NCBI RefSeq assembly: GCF_000969445.1
Contig: NZ_JZEY01000061.1
Location: 480,001-544,000, forward strand
Origin: Devosia chinhatensis
GTDB taxonomy: Bacteria > Pseudomonadota > Alphaproteobacteria > Rhizobiales > Devosiaceae
Reading direction: 5' to 3'
DNA length: 64,000 nucleotides
Program-made: the position numbers and the translations under genes
The notes under the pieces: generated by a model
The model's database searches: none
Told to the model about the DNA's origin: nothing
Seen by the model: only the letters and a program-made list of their open reading frames with translations
In this document: positions 18,552 through 27,305 of the stretch, one piece after another
Layout: each line of letters begins with the position of its first letter
How positions within the stretch are numbered: the first letter of the stretch is position 1

Positions 18552-19753
18552 TGTCCGATCACCGAAACCGGGTCCACCCGCGCTGCGGCGCGCGCGGGCA
18601 GGATCGATGCGAGAATGGCGCCGATCGTGGTCAGCGCGATGGCAAGCCCATAGGCTCCCTGGCGGACGTCGATCGGCAAGCCTCCAGCCTCGGCATTTTC
18701 AGGCAAAGGAAATGGCGACAGCGCCAGATAGCCGAGTCCAGCGCCGATCAATCCACCCAACAGTCCAATAAGCGTACCCTGCAGCACGAAGACGAAAATG
18801 ACAAAGCCTCGCGACGCTCCAAAGGCGCGCATGATGCCGATCTCGGGACGGCGCCTGTAGGTGGAGAGCAACAGCGCCGAGGCCACGCCAATGACGATGG
18901 TGACAAGGGCAAAGCCCTTGATGAGGTTGCCCGAATTAGCCTGGGCGCGCAGGCCGCTCAGCAATTGGGCATTCCCTTCCGTCCAGGGCGTCGCCTTGAG
19001 CCCGGTTTCCGCTGCAAGCTGACGCGCAAAGGAATCGGCGCTGTTGAGATCGTCGAGCTTGATCTCGACACGGCTCAGCCCCTGCGGCAGTTCGAACAGA
19101 GTGCGGGCGGTGGATGTGCTGACAAAAGCGGCACGGGCATCAAGCGCCTCCACCCCCAATTCGAAGATTCCGGTAATGACCAGTGCCCGTTCGATGTTCC
19201 TGTCTGATTGCAGGCGGATCACCTGACCCACACCCACGCCCAGATCGTCGGCGAGAACCTTGCCGATAATAACATTGGAATTGGTCAGGACGGTATCGCC
19301 GGATACGAGCCGTCTTCCCAGATCGGCTATGACCGAAACCTTGTCGGCTTCCACCCCGGTCACCGCAACCGGTGCACGTGACTGGCCGCGAATGACGAAG
19401 CCATTGCCCACGATTTGCGGAGACACTGCCTTTACCCCGGCCATGGTCTCAATGCCGGGAATGAATGCCTCAGCGCTGCGCAGGGTCTCCCGCTGCCCGC
19501 TCGCCCTTTGCTGAACCAATTGTGCTTCCACGCCCTCTGGCAGCAGCAGGCCGGCATCCCGGCTCGGCGCTTCGAGGGTCACATGGGAAATATCACCTAC
19601 TGTCTGTTGCACCAGGTAGACTGCAAGGCCTCCGATGAGGGCGCTCATGAAGATAAAGACGAAAACCCCTGTCGCCACGCCGGCAACGAGAAGACCTGTC
19701 TGTGTCTTGCTTGCCGTCAGATAGCGCCATGCAATCTTGATGCCATAGAGCAT
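18548..19753 (-). CDS. ABC transporter permease, FtsX/MacB type
   Basis: A 401-residue permease. One N-terminal transmembrane helix (about 17-40) is followed by a large periplasmic MacB-PCD domain (about 40-265; for example GNGFVIRGQSRAPVAVTGVE) and three C-terminal helices (about 275-390) of the FtsX domain, with the usual STYRRRPEIGIMRAFGAS segment. With the ATPase and the adaptor it forms a tripartite-like exporter; whether it moves a lipoprotein (as LolCDE), a peptide or a drug cannot be told. It lies three bases after the adaptor gene and overlaps the ATPase gene by four bases. Confidence 0.92.
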   Translation of the reverse strand: MLYGIKIAWRYLTASKTQTGLLVAGVATGVFVFIFMSALIGGLAVYLVQQTVGDISHVTLEAPSRDAGLLLPEGVEAQLVQQRASGQRETLRSAEAFIPGIETMAGVKAVSPQIVGNGFVIRGQSRAPVAVTGVEADKVSVIADLGRRLVSGDTVLTNSNVIIGKVLADDLGVGVGQVIRLQSDRNIERALVITGIFELGVEALDARAAFVSTSTARTLFELPQGLSRVEIKLDDLNSADSFARQLAAETGLKATPWTEGNAQLLSGLRAQANSGNLIKGFALVTIVIGVASALLLSTYRRRPEIGIMRAFGASRGFVIFVFVLQGTLIGLLGGLIGAGLGYLALSPFPLPENAEAGGLPIDVRQGAYGLAIALTTIGAILASILPARAAARVDPVSVIGQ

Positions 19754-19756
19754 GGT

Positions 19757-20848
19757 CTATTCCGCCTCGACCATGTCGCCGACCGAGACCGCCATTGGAT
19801 CGAGGATGACCACGTCGCCCTCTTCCAGCCCTCGGGTAACAATCACCCGATCCGCTGGCCAGTCGCTGAAGCTGATCGCGCGGGACGCCACGAGACCGTC
19901 ATCGATCACCAGCACATGGCTGTCAGCGCCGTCTGTGACGATGGCCGAACGTGGGAGAGAAAGCGCGTCCGGCACTTCCTCTACAATTACGTTGGCGTTG
20001 ACCGTTTGCCCAACGGGCAGCGACACAGGATCATCGAACGCAATGCGAATGGCGCGTCCGCCTGTCGCGCTGTCCACGACCGGCGCCGCAAAGGTCACCG
20101 TTCCGTGCTGGGCGATGCTGGCGCCTACCGGCTTGAGGAGCGCTTTGAGCCCGGCGCTAACCCGGGCGGAATAGAGCTCATCCACGTCGGTCTCCACCTC
20201 AAGCATGCTGGTATCGGCGATGACGAACAATTGGGTTTGAGGATCGACGAGCTGCCCCCGGTCCACTCCGCGCGACAAAACGGTTCCGGCCATGGGTGCG
20301 GTGATCGTGTACTGATCGACCTGTCGTTGCACCTGGTCGAGTGCAGCCTGCAGGCGTGCTGTTTCATTGACTGCTGCGGCAAGAGCCCATTCGGCATCCT
20401 CGCGGCTCGACCGAGTGGCGTTCTCACCCAGTGCTAATGCGCGCTCTGCCGTTGCCTCAGCCTGGCGCTGGCGCACCTGTTGTGCCTCGAGCGCTGCCTG
20501 CGCCTGTCCCAACTGAGCCTGCACCAGTGCATCGTCAAGCCTAACGAGTATATCTCCTGCGGCCACAAGGTCACCGGTGTCGGCGCTGACGGTGATAGCT
20601 TGTCCCGAAACGGCCGCGCGCACAGTGACCGAGGTCTCGGCGGCCACGCGCCCATTGATCGCCAGCGCCTGCGATACGGAGCCTGGCTGCACAATCTCGG
20701 TCGCGACAGCCAAGGCCCTGGGCTCCCATGGCCTTTCGATCCCCGCATAGGCGGCCGCGATGGTAATGACAACGAGAAGAAGCAGCCACCGCTTCCAGTG
20801 CCGTTTGCGGCGGCGAGGCGGGACGGCCTTATTTTCCGACTGGGACAC
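19757..20848 (-). CDS. Periplasmic adaptor subunit (MacA/HlyD family)
   Basis: Membrane-fusion protein that links the inner-membrane ABC permease to an outer-membrane channel. A cytoplasmic basic start (RRRKRHWKRW) precedes one membrane helix (WLLLLVVITIAAAYAG). Next come a biotinyl-lipoyl-like half (GDLVAAGDILVRLDD), a coiled-coil hairpin (QAALEAQQVRQRQAEATAER), the second lipoyl half (APMAGTVLSRGVDRGQLVD) and a beta-barrel domain. I choose GTG 20848 because it follows GGAG and leaves the upstream terminator outside the gene; ATG 20899 or 20923 would place the start in or beside that terminator. It is the first gene of the exporter operon. No TolC-like gene is nearby. Confidence 0.88.
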   Translation of the reverse strand: MSQSENKAVPPRRRKRHWKRWLLLLVVITIAAAYAGIERPWEPRALAVATEIVQPGSVSQALAINGRVAAETSVTVRAAVSGQAITVSADTGDLVAAGDILVRLDDALVQAQLGQAQAALEAQQVRQRQAEATAERALALGENATRSSREDAEWALAAAVNETARLQAALDQVQRQVDQYTITAPMAGTVLSRGVDRGQLVDPQTQLFVIADTSMLEVETDVDELYSARVSAGLKALLKPVGASIAQHGTVTFAAPVVDSATGGRAIRIAFDDPVSLPVGQTVNANVIVEEVPDALSLPRSAIVTDGADSHVLVIDDGLVASRAISFSDWPADRVIVTRGLEEGDVVILDPMAVSVGDMVEAE

Positions 20849-20922
20849 GGGTTCGGCTCCGTTTGACGCTGTCCTCCTATACGCAACGCCAGCGGACATG
20901 GATTGTCCAAAAGCTCCAGACA

Positions 20923-20954
20923 CGAAAAAGCCGGGTTTAACCCCGGCTTTTTCG
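20923..20954. terminator. Bidirectional-type terminator between the reductase and exporter genes
   Basis: A perfect 13-bp stem (CGAAAAAGCCGGG / CCCGGCTTTTTCG) encloses a 6-base loop, with A/T runs inside both arms. It lies 14 bases beyond the aldo/keto reductase stop and ends transcription before the adaptor gene on the same strand. Confidence 0.85.
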
Positions 20955-20967
20955 TTGCATCCGGCTT

Positions 20968-21831
20968 TCAGCCGGCGATTTTGTCGAGTGTGGCAAAATC
21001 ATCGTCGCTGAGACTAATGGCGGCGGCCGCAACATTGTCTTCAAGATGCTTGACCTTACCGGTTCCCGGAATGGGCAGCATGACATGGCTGCGCTTGAGC
21101 AACCAGGCCAAGGCAATCTGACTGCCACTGGCGCCATGCTTGTCCATGATTGCCTTTGCGGCCTTGTGGCCCTCTACCAGATCGCCCCCTGCCAGCGGAA
21201 ACCACGGGATGAAACCGATATTGTTGGCCTCGCAATACTTGAGAACCGCTTCGCTCTGGCGATTAGCGAAATTGTAGAGGTTCTGGACGGTAGCAACCTT
21301 GAAGTACTGGCTGGCTTCCTTGATATCCTCAACGCTGACTTCGCTGAGCCCGGCATGACGGATCAGGCCTTCCTTCTGCATTGCAGCAATGACCTCGAAC
21401 TGTTCATTGCGAGGCGTTTTGACGTCGATGCGGTGCAGTTGCCAGAGATCGAGCCGCTCCAGCTTCAACCGGCGCAAGCTGGTCAGCACTCCCTGCCGGA
21501 GAAATTCCGGGCGGCCGAGCGGCGGCCATACATTGGGTCCCGTGCGCGTCAGGCCGCTCTTGGTGGCGACGATCGTTCCCTTGCTGTAGGGCGCCAATGC
21601 CTCCCCGATCAGCTCTTCGCTGATATAGGGGCCGTAGCTTTCCGCCGTATCGATGAAATTGACACCGATCTCGGGGAGGCGCTTGAGGACGCGGATCGCT
21701 TCTTCGTGATCCTTTGGCGGCCCCCAGATGCCCTCGCCGGTGATGCGCATTGCGCCAAAGCCGAGCCGATGGACGTTGAGGTCGCCACCAATGGCGAAGG
21801 TCCCCGACAAGGATGCGTCGAGCTGAGCCAT
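20968..21831 (-). CDS. Aldo/keto reductase
   Basis: A 287-residue NADPH-dependent oxidoreductase with the TIM-barrel AKR fold. Visible are the N-terminal [12 protein letters not shown], the catalytic tetrad Asp/Tyr in [16 protein letters not shown], the Lys in VATKSG and the His in WQLHRIDVK. The cofactor-binding end is [16 protein letters not shown]. It resembles the oxidoreductase group often annotated as pyridoxal reductase-like or YajO/YdbC-like; the substrate is unknown. ATG 21831 has an ideal AAGGAG seven bases upstream, so the longer frame to 21864 is not used. A terminator follows. Confidence 0.93.
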   Translation of the reverse strand: MAQLDASLSGTFAIGGDLNVHRLGFGAMRITGEGIWGPPKDHEEAIRVLKRLPEIGVNFIDTAESYGPYISEELIGEALAPYSKGTIVATKSGLTRTGPNVWPPLGRPEFLRQGVLTSLRRLKLERLDLWQLHRIDVKTPRNEQFEVIAAMQKEGLIRHAGLSEVSVEDIKEASQYFKVATVQNLYNFANRQSEAVLKYCEANNIGFIPWFPLAGGDLVEGHKAAKAIMDKHGASGSQIALAWLLKRSHVMLPIPGTGKVKHLEDNVAAAAISLSDDDFATLDKIAG

Positions 21832-21872
21832 TCTAAGTCTCCTTGGATCGACGCCCGGCAGCACGCCGGACG

Positions 21873-22295
21873 CTAATTGTCTTCTGCCAAATCGGGCAGC
21901 GGCAGGAAGTCGATGCCGTCTTCAAGCAAACCCGCAACCTCGTCGCGGGTTGCCTTCCCGTAGATGCCGCGCGCCTCGGCCTCCGCAAAATGGATCTTGC
22001 GGGCTTCCTCCGCAAAACGGTCACCCACGTCGTCGGCTTCGCTCATTACCTTCTGGCGGAACTGGCGCAGCATATCGCGGAATCGCGCCGCTTCGGGATG
22101 GGCGGAGGTCAAGGACATGGGTTGGGTGTCCGAGCGCGCGAGGTTGGGCGCCATTGGCGCTTTCTCGACCTTATGATCACCGCATTGGGCACAGCTGACA
22201 ATGCCGCGAGCATGCTGCTCGTCATAGGCAGTGGCGCTTTTGAACCAGGCATCGAAGCGATGGCCCTTTGAACATTGAAGCGAATACTGGATCAC
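21873..22295 (-). CDS. DUF1178 family protein
   Basis: A 140-residue protein of a conserved alpha- and betaproteobacterial family. The start ([27 protein letters not shown], given here as [15 protein letters not shown] then SATAYDEQ) and [19 protein letters not shown] carry C-x(3)-H and C-x-x-C elements that look like a small zinc ribbon. A helical tail follows ([20 protein letters not shown]). I start at GTG 22295, which follows AGGA and matches the family's first residues. It lies after the nitrilase gene, a pairing common in Alphaproteobacteria. No biochemical function is established that I know of. Confidence 0.88.
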   Translation of the reverse strand: MIQYSLQCSKGHRFDAWFKSATAYDEQHARGIVSCAQCGDHKVEKAPMAPNLARSDTQPMSLTSAHPEAARFRDMLRQFRQKVMSEADDVGDRFAEEARKIHFAEAEARGIYGKATRDEVAGLLEDGIDFLPLPDLAEDN

Positions 22296-22353
22296 GGTTC
22301 CTACCGTAGACTGGAAGCGGGCTGACCCCCTGCATCCTATATAGGGCGCGCTT

Positions 22354-23181
22354 TCAGCCCTGCAAACCCGGGGCGGCAAAGTCGCGCGCATTGGCCAGCG
22401 CGGGCACGCGACGGCGGGCTTCAGCCACCGCTGCCTGATCGATATCTGCGAACACGACGCCGGGAGCATCGTGGTCGAGCTCGGCCAATATGCGGCCCCA
22501 GGGATCGACGATCAGGGAATGACCGAAGGTGGCACGCCCATTTTCATGAGCTCCCCCTTGGGCGGCGGCAATGACATAGGAGCCTGTCTCGATGGCTCGG
22601 GCGCGCAGCAGCACGTGCCAATGCGCTTGCCCGGTGGGAACGGTAAAGGCAGCCGGTACAGCGAGCAGGTCGGCTCCGGCCTTGGCAAGGCTGGTATAGA
22701 GGCGAGCGAACCGCATGTCGTAGCAAATGGAAAAACCGAGGGTAAATTCGCCGAGCGACGCCGTCACGGCCTTATCGCCCCCCTTGTAGGTCGCGCTTTC
22801 CCGGTAGGCATCGAGACCGGCAATGTCGGCGTCGAAGAGATGGATTTTGTCATAGGTTGCCGTGACTGCGCCGCCAGGTCCAAAAAACACCGAGCGATTG
22901 GCAAACCGTCCGTCTTCGAGCGGGATGGGCAGGGAGCCGATATGCACATGCATTCCATGCTGCCGCGCCATCGTGCCGATCGCTGCAAGTTGAGGATGAC
23001 CATCGTAGGGCGCAGCCACCAACCGCAATTGCTCGCGATTTTCAGGGAAGATCAACGAGACTTCCGGAGTGAGCGCATAGCGCGCCCCACCGGCGGCCGC
23101 TTCTTCGAGCAGGGCGCCCAGAGCTGCAAGATTGGTGTCGGGATCGAGTCCCGAGCGCATCTGGATGGCAGCGACCCTCAT
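22354..23181 (-). CDS. Carbon-nitrogen hydrolase of the nitrilase superfamily (Nit-type)
   Basis: A 275-residue amidase with the Glu-Lys-Cys catalytic triad: Glu in ALTPEVSLIFPE, Lys in YDKIHLFD and Cys in FSICYDMRFARLY. The order and the sequence ESATYKGGD resemble the Nit1/Nit2 branch, whose members hydrolyse deaminated glutathione or omega-amidase substrates. A metabolite-repair role next to glutaredoxin is therefore plausible, but this is inference. It lies two bases after the glutaredoxin gene and 58 bases before the DUF1178 gene, all on one strand. Confidence 0.92.
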   Translation of the reverse strand: MRVAAIQMRSGLDPDTNLAALGALLEEAAAGGARYALTPEVSLIFPENREQLRLVAAPYDGHPQLAAIGTMARQHGMHVHIGSLPIPLEDGRFANRSVFFGPGGAVTATYDKIHLFDADIAGLDAYRESATYKGGDKAVTASLGEFTLGFSICYDMRFARLYTSLAKAGADLLAVPAAFTVPTGQAHWHVLLRARAIETGSYVIAAAQGGAHENGRATFGHSLIVDPWGRILAELDHDAPGVVFADIDQAAVAEARRRVPALANARDFAAPGLQG

Positions 23182-23183
23182 TT

Positions 23184-23438
23184 CTATGGGGCGAGAAGCG
23201 GGTCGAGACCGCCCTGCCGGTCTAGCGCAGCCATGTCGTCATAGCCGCCAACATGAGTATCGCCTATGAAAATCTGCGGCACAGTCCGCCGGCCATGGGC
23301 ACGCTGGGTCATCTTCTCCCGCAGCGCCGGATCAAGTACTGTAATTTCGGTAAACTCTGCGCCTTTTTCGGTCAGCAATGCCTTGGCAGCGTGACAATAG
23401 GGACAGGTGGGTGTGGTGTAGATCTCGACCTTGGCCAT
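23184..23438 (-). CDS. grxC: Glutaredoxin 3 (dithiol)
   Basis: An 84-residue thioredoxin-fold protein with the dithiol active site TCPYCHAAK (Cys near 11 and 14), cis-proline segment RTVPQIFIGDTHVGG and C-terminal GGYDDMAALDRQGGLD, the features of GrxC. It reduces disulfides with glutathione. I start at ATG 23438, where the MAKVEIYTTP start matches family members; an in-frame TTG at 23453 would add five residues. It lies between comF and the nitrilase gene. Confidence 0.95.
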   Translation of the reverse strand: MAKVEIYTTPTCPYCHAAKALLTEKGAEFTEITVLDPALREKMTQRAHGRRTVPQIFIGDTHVGGYDDMAALDRQGGLDPLLAP

Positions 23439-23464
23439 GATTTCATCCAGCAATGAGTTTTCTC

Positions 23465-24265
23465 TTATATGGTGACATCCTGCCCGATGACAACGCGGGC
23501 CAGCGTCAGGACGTCTACGCGCTCCACGCCACCGCGCCGTAGCGCGCGGGTAACTGCCTTTAGGGTAGCGCCTGTCGTGTAGACATCGTCCACCAGCACA
23601 ACCGGGCGCCCAGCCAGGCGTTCCAGAAGATTAGGATGGACCGCAAAGGCGCCCTGTACGTTGCGCAGCCGACTTTCTCCCGACAGCCCAACCTGCTGGC
23701 GCGTCTTGCGGATACGGCGCACCAGATGCGGATCGACGGCGAGGCCCGAGAGGATAGCCAATTCGCGGGCCAGCAACATGGATTGGTTATACCGGCGAAA
23801 CCGCAACCGGCTGGCATGCAGGGGCACCGGAACGAGCAGCGGTCGGCCGGGCCAGAAATCTTCGCCCGCCCCCATCATGAGCCGTGCACAAAAACGCGCC
23901 AGCTCCACCCGGTCACCATATTTGAACCGGCTCACCAGCGTGCCCACCACCTCGCCATAGGCCAGCGCAGCCCGGGCGCGGCCGAACGGCGGCGGATCGG
24001 CCATGGCTTCTGCCGAGAGCGCACCGGGCCCCGGATCGGTCTCAAACGGCACTCCCAGCACGGGGCAATAGGGCGCCGTGATGGGACGCAGATCCGCAAA
24101 GCATGTCGCGCAAAGCGTGTCGCTCTGCATCAGCGGACTGGCACAGACGGCGCAGGCCGGCGGATAGAGCTGATCCAGGACGACGCGACCCAGCCCGGCC
24201 AGCCCCTGCCGCGCCAGCCGCATCCCCTCTTTGACTTCCCCGCCCCTGCTCTGCATAAGGGCCAT
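23465..24265 (-). CDS. comF: ComF family phosphoribosyltransferase-like protein
   Basis: A 266-residue protein. An N-terminal zinc-ribbon part (CAVCASPL and CATCFADL, two C-x-x-C pairs at about 38-58) precedes a type I phosphoribosyltransferase fold with the PRPP loop VVLVDDVYTTGATL (about 222-235) and the typical RRYNQSMLLARELA and QVGLS segments. ComF/GntX proteins are linked to DNA uptake in some species; in Alphaproteobacteria without a competence locus the role is uncertain. The start may be ATG 24265 or 24223; neither has a clear Shine-Dalgarno sequence. It is divergent from the methyltransferase gene. Confidence 0.9.
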   Translation of the reverse strand: MALMQSRGGEVKEGMRLARQGLAGLGRVVLDQLYPPACAVCASPLMQSDTLCATCFADLRPITAPYCPVLGVPFETDPGPGALSAEAMADPPPFGRARAALAYGEVVGTLVSRFKYGDRVELARFCARLMMGAGEDFWPGRPLLVPVPLHASRLRFRRYNQSMLLARELAILSGLAVDPHLVRRIRKTRQQVGLSGESRLRNVQGAFAVHPNLLERLAGRPVVLVDDVYTTGATLKAVTRALRRGGVERVDVLTLARVVIGQDVTI

Positions 24266-24303
24266 ATTGCCACGACCCAGCGCCGGCGAAAGCCCCCATT
24301 TGC

Positions 24304-25146
24304 ATGTCCATCACGCCACTACTTTTCGATTCTGCACAGATTGCCTCCAATTTGGCGCGCCGACCCGATCACGCCAATTTCGTCCGCGACCTGGTGGTGG
24401 AGGATCTCGCCGATCGCCTCGGAACCTATCGGCGGACATTTACCAGCGCCGTTCTGATCGGCCCCGATGCCCAGCTGCTGCCGCAGCGCTTTGCCACCGC
24501 CGATGCCCCAATAGACATGCAGCGGATCGAGGCTTTTGACGGCCGGGAATTTCCTGCCATCCCCGATGGCCTGCACGATCTTATCGTGTCGCTTCTGCAC
24601 CTGCAGGCCGTCAATGACGTGCCTGGACATCTCGCCCGGCTGCGCAAGAGCCTGCGACCCGATGGTCTCTTCATGGCCGCTTTCTTGGGCGGAGAGAGCC
24701 TGACGGAATTGCGTGAGGCTTTTCTCTCGGCCGACGTCACCATATCGGGCGGCGCGTCGGCCCGCGTAGCACCCATGGCACAGGTGCGTGATGCCGGTGC
24801 CCTCTTGCAGCGCGCTGGCTTTGCCTTGCCTGTGGCCGATGTCGAAACTCACCGCGTCCGCTATGCTACGCCGTTCGCCTTGATAGCTGAACTGAAGCGT
24901 CTCGGCGCATCCAACCCACTGGCCGATCGCAGCCGGCGCTTCGCCACCCGCACACTGATATCGGCCGCGGCGCAAGCTTATGCCGCGCATGATAGCGATA
25001 CCGATGGCCGCGTTCGCGCCACGCTGGAAATCGTCTGGATCGCCGGCTGGGTGCCCCATGAAAGTCAGCAGAAACCCCTGCGGCCGGGAAGCGCCAAGGT
25101 CAGCATGACCGATTTCCTCAGGCCCGGCGAAACGCGCCAGCCATGA
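24304..25146 (+). CDS. SAM-dependent methyltransferase of the NDUFAF5/BioC-like family
   Basis: A 280-residue class I methyltransferase domain protein. It has AVLIGPDAQLLP in place of the canonical glycine-rich motif I, then DGLHDLIVSLLHLQAVNDVPGHLARLR and LFMAAFLGGESLTELREAF (each named in part), which are the signature of the proteobacterial homologues of human complex-I assembly factor NDUFAF5. Human NDUFAF5 acts as an arginine hydroxylase on a complex-I subunit, so a similar role is possible but not shown. It starts at ATG 24304, divergent from comF. The last codon overlaps the start of the small P-loop-like frame (ATGA). Confidence 0.88.
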   Translation: MSITPLLFDSAQIASNLARRPDHANFVRDLVVEDLADRLGTYRRTFTSAVLIGPDAQLLPQRFATADAPIDMQRIEAFDGREFPAIPDGLHDLIVSLLHLQAVNDVPGHLARLRKSLRPDGLFMAAFLGGESLTELREAFLSADVTISGGASARVAPMAQVRDAGALLQRAGFALPVADVETHRVRYATPFALIAELKRLGASNPLADRSRRFATRTLISAAAQAYAAHDSDTDGRVRATLEIVWIAGWVPHESQQKPLRPGSAKVSMTDFLRPGETRQP

Positions 25147-25298
25147 CGCCGAGCCTTCCCGGTCGAGAGATCGTCATCGTCGCCGGCTCAGGCAAAACCA
25201 GTCTTGCCAAAGTGCTGGCGCAGCGGCCCCGCGCTGCGCCCGTCTCCACAGGCAAGACAAGGACCCAGCGCGTACCAACACCATATGTAGGCGGTTGA
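25143..25298 (+). pseudogene. 51-residue P-loop-like remnant or small protein
   Basis: This frame begins with ATG at 25143, overlapping the TGA of the methyltransferase gene (ATGA), the arrangement of a coupled gene. The product starts MTPSLPGREIVIVAGSGKTS and continues LAKVLAQRP. GSGKTSLAKVLA looks like the end of a Walker A loop and the following helix, but the first glycine of the usual GxxxxGK[ST] is missing. The frame stops after about 30 further residues without any Walker B. It may be the decayed start of a nucleoside-kinase or ATPase gene, or a chance frame. Confidence 0.4.
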
Positions 25299-25386
25299 TG
25301 GGCTAACCCATGACCAGGCCCACGCTACCCTGATTGCACCAATTGAAAGCCAAGCATATCGTCTGCAACAAGGCGAGGAATCAGCA

Positions 25387-25779
25387 ATGACGCAATGCAA
25401 GGTTGTGCGGGGAGGCGAAGCCTTTCACGGCAAGCAGGGTATGGATTATTTCTCCGGCATATCGGCCCAAAGCGCAGGCTCGACGGGCCTGTGCCTTCAC
25501 ATGCTGGTCCTACCCCCTGGCGGCAAGGCCAAGCCGCATTATCACGCGCACCACGAGACAGCGATCTTCCAGCTCGAAGGCTCAACGTCCTTCTACCATG
25601 GACCCAACCTCGAATTTCTCGACGAGGTTCATGAAAGCGATTACGTCTATATTCCGGCCGGCATCCCGCATCAGCCTTTCAATGCCACGGAGCAGACCGC
25701 CCGAGCCCTGATTGCGCGCACCGATCCAAACGAACAGGAAAGTGTTGTTTTGCTGCCCGAGGCGATGAGCAGGCTCTGA
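25387..25779 (+). CDS. Cupin-domain protein
   Basis: A 130-residue single-domain beta-barrel protein. The metal-binding motifs of the cupin fold are complete: HYHAHHETAIFQLEG (motif 1, G(X)5HXH(X)3,4E(X)6G type) and YIPAGIPHQPFN (motif 2, with its His). Such proteins are often dioxygenases, isomerases or small-molecule-binding proteins; the substrate is not apparent. It is a single gene convergent with carD, with a shared bidirectional terminator between them. Confidence 0.85.
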   Translation: MTQCKVVRGGEAFHGKQGMDYFSGISAQSAGSTGLCLHMLVLPPGGKAKPHYHAHHETAIFQLEGSTSFYHGPNLEFLDEVHESDYVYIPAGIPHQPFNATEQTARALIARTDPNEQESVVLLPEAMSRL

Positions 25780-25820
25780 TTACCGCTGCCTGCGCACGGG
25801 AAAGCACGTCCCTAAGAAAA

Positions 25821-25844
25821 GAGGCCGGTGATCGCACCGGCCTC
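25821..25844. terminator. Shared terminator of the cupin and carD genes
   Basis: A perfect 10-bp stem GAGGCCGGTG / CACCGGCCTC with a 4-base loop, AAAA before it and an AT-rich run after it. It lies between convergent stops at 25779 (+) and 25870 (-), so it can serve both strands. Confidence 0.8.
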
Positions 25845-25869
25845 ATTCAATTTCGTCCTTAGAAGCGCC

Positions 25870-26433
25870 TTACGCAGCTTCCTCGTCGCTTTCTTCGGCA
25901 GCATCCGCCTTGGTGCGCTTGGGGCTCTTGGCCAGTTGCTTCTCGATGAGCTGAACGGCCTCGGTCAGGGTCAGTTTGCGCACCGAGCCCACTTCGCGGC
26001 TCATGCGATCCATTGCCTGCTCGAACAGCTGGCGTTCCGAATAGGACTGCTCTGGCTGCTCCTCGGACCGGTAGAGGTCGCGAACCACTTCAGAAATAGC
26101 GATCAGGTCGCCGGAATTGATCTTGGCTTCGTATTCCTGAGCGCGACGCGACCACATGGTGCGCTTGACGCGGGCACGGCCGGTGACGGTGTCGAGGGCC
26201 TTCTTGATCTCGTCTTCCTCGGCCAGCTTGCGCATGCCGACAGACTTGACCTTGGCCACGGGAACGCGCAGGGTCAGCTTGTCCTGCTCGAAGCTGATGA
26301 CGAACAGCTCCAGGGTCAGACCGGCGACTTCCTGCTCCTCGATGGCGACGATCATGCCGACGCCATGGGCGGGATAGACGACAAATTCGCCCGTCTTGAA
26401 CCCGAGCCGCTGCTGCTGCTTCTTGGCTACCAT
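25870..26433 (-). CDS. carD: CarD family transcriptional regulator
   Basis: A 187-residue RNA-polymerase-binding factor. The N-terminal Tudor-like RID domain (FKTGEFVVYPAHGVGMIVAI, about 11-30, to about 70) contacts the beta subunit. The C-terminal helical domain (about 75-165, with WSRRAQEYEAKINSGD) contacts DNA at the promoter upstream fork. A charged tail ends the chain. In Alphaproteobacteria such proteins (CdnL type) support rRNA and housekeeping transcription and cell-cycle progression. I start at ATG 26433, which follows AAGGAG; the longer frame to 26493 begins with TTG and lacks support. A good promoter lies at 26654-26682. Confidence 0.94.
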   Translation of the reverse strand: MVAKKQQQRLGFKTGEFVVYPAHGVGMIVAIEEQEVAGLTLELFVISFEQDKLTLRVPVAKVKSVGMRKLAEEDEIKKALDTVTGRARVKRTMWSRRAQEYEAKINSGDLIAISEVVRDLYRSEEQPEQSYSERQLFEQAMDRMSREVGSVRKLTLTEAVQLIEKQLAKSPKRTKADAAEESDEEAA

Positions 26434-26794
26434 ATGCTGGAACTCCTTATTGACGCCCCAAATGGCAAGTTCCTTGCGGGAAGGTCCTGCCATTTCTACT
26501 CGTTGACGCCCGATACGGGGCGCTTACTGCGCAGTAAAGCCTCACGCCGTCCGGGTCCGCTTGTCCGGAACGCCTTGATAAACAGGAATGTCTGTCAAAA
26601 AAATCGTGCCTTGCGGCACGGGCTGGGTGACGGGCTTAACTGCATATGGTGGGACCATAGCACATTTTTTCAGCAAAATCAAAAGGAACGAATCAACCCA
26701 GCGCGAGCGGGCCGCCCTTCGGCAGCCTGATGTGACAACAGCGTGGCAATGACTTGCCCAACAGCGTCGGCAAGCGAACGAAAAGCGTCTGGCG
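26434..26794. other. 361-base interval between carD and fdxA
   Basis: It contains the carD ribosome-binding site, a leader of about 215 bases and the promoter listed at 26654-26682. An A/T-rich block lies at 26661-26690. No RNA gene is recognised. A minus-strand frame crossing from fdxA (26542-26868) is rejected as a shadow. Confidence 0.6.
26654..26682 (-). promoter_or_regulatory. Likely promoter of carD
   Basis: On the minus strand TTGATT (26682-26677) and TATGGT (26659-26654) are separated by exactly 17 bases, in the AT-rich part of the fdxA-carD interval. The leader to the carD ATG would be about 215 bases, long enough for regulation. Confidence 0.5.
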
Positions 26795-27133
26795 TCAGTC
26801 GCCTTCGCCGGGCTCCTCGGAGAAATACTTGCCCAGCTTGCCGTCTTCGCCGTCCTTGCTCTTGGCATCGGACAGAGGCTCGCGGCGCTCCGTCAGGTTC
26901 GGCCAGATGGTCGAGAATTTCCGGTTGAGTTCAAGCCATTCATCCAGCCCGCTCTCAGTATCCGGCTTGATGGCTTCGGCCGGGCATTCCGGCTCACAGA
27001 CGCCACAATCGATGCACTCGTCCGGGTGGATCACCAGCATGTTCTCGCCTTCATAGAAGCAGTCCACCGGACACACTTCCACGCAGTCGGTATATTTGCA
27101 GGCAATGCAATTGTCGGTGACGATATAGGTCAT
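26795..27133 (-). CDS. fdxA: Seven-iron ferredoxin FdxA
   Basis: A 112-residue low-potential electron carrier. The first Cys group ([20 protein letters not shown]) and the second ([17 protein letters not shown]) match the [3Fe-4S]/[4Fe-4S] ferredoxins of Proteobacteria. A conserved C-terminal extension of about 50 residues ([19 protein letters not shown]) follows. I start at ATG 27133 (MTYIVTDNC, the invariant family start); the frame opens four codons earlier with a TTG. It lies upstream of carD on the same strand, but the carD promoter and the 361-base gap suggest separate units. Confidence 0.95.
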   Translation of the reverse strand: MTYIVTDNCIACKYTDCVEVCPVDCFYEGENMLVIHPDECIDCGVCEPECPAEAIKPDTESGLDEWLELNRKFSTIWPNLTERREPLSDAKSKDGEDGKLGKYFSEEPGEGD

Positions 27134-27305
27134 TCTGGCAGACAATCCCGTCCAAACGCGGCCGATCCTTGGGAAAATCAGCCACCGGTCTCAACGGGAA
27201 GGGTGCTAAACCCTTTTCTTGCTCGCTGCAAGTGCAAGGCGGGGCCGGTCCGGCGCGGTTTGACGCTATGGGGAAAAGCTCGGCGGGACGGCTGCAAAGC
27301 GCGGC

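Noticed and set aside
26542..26868. Minus-strand frame between carD and fdxA
   Set aside because: It overlaps the end of fdxA and the carD promoter, and its composition is unlike a protein.
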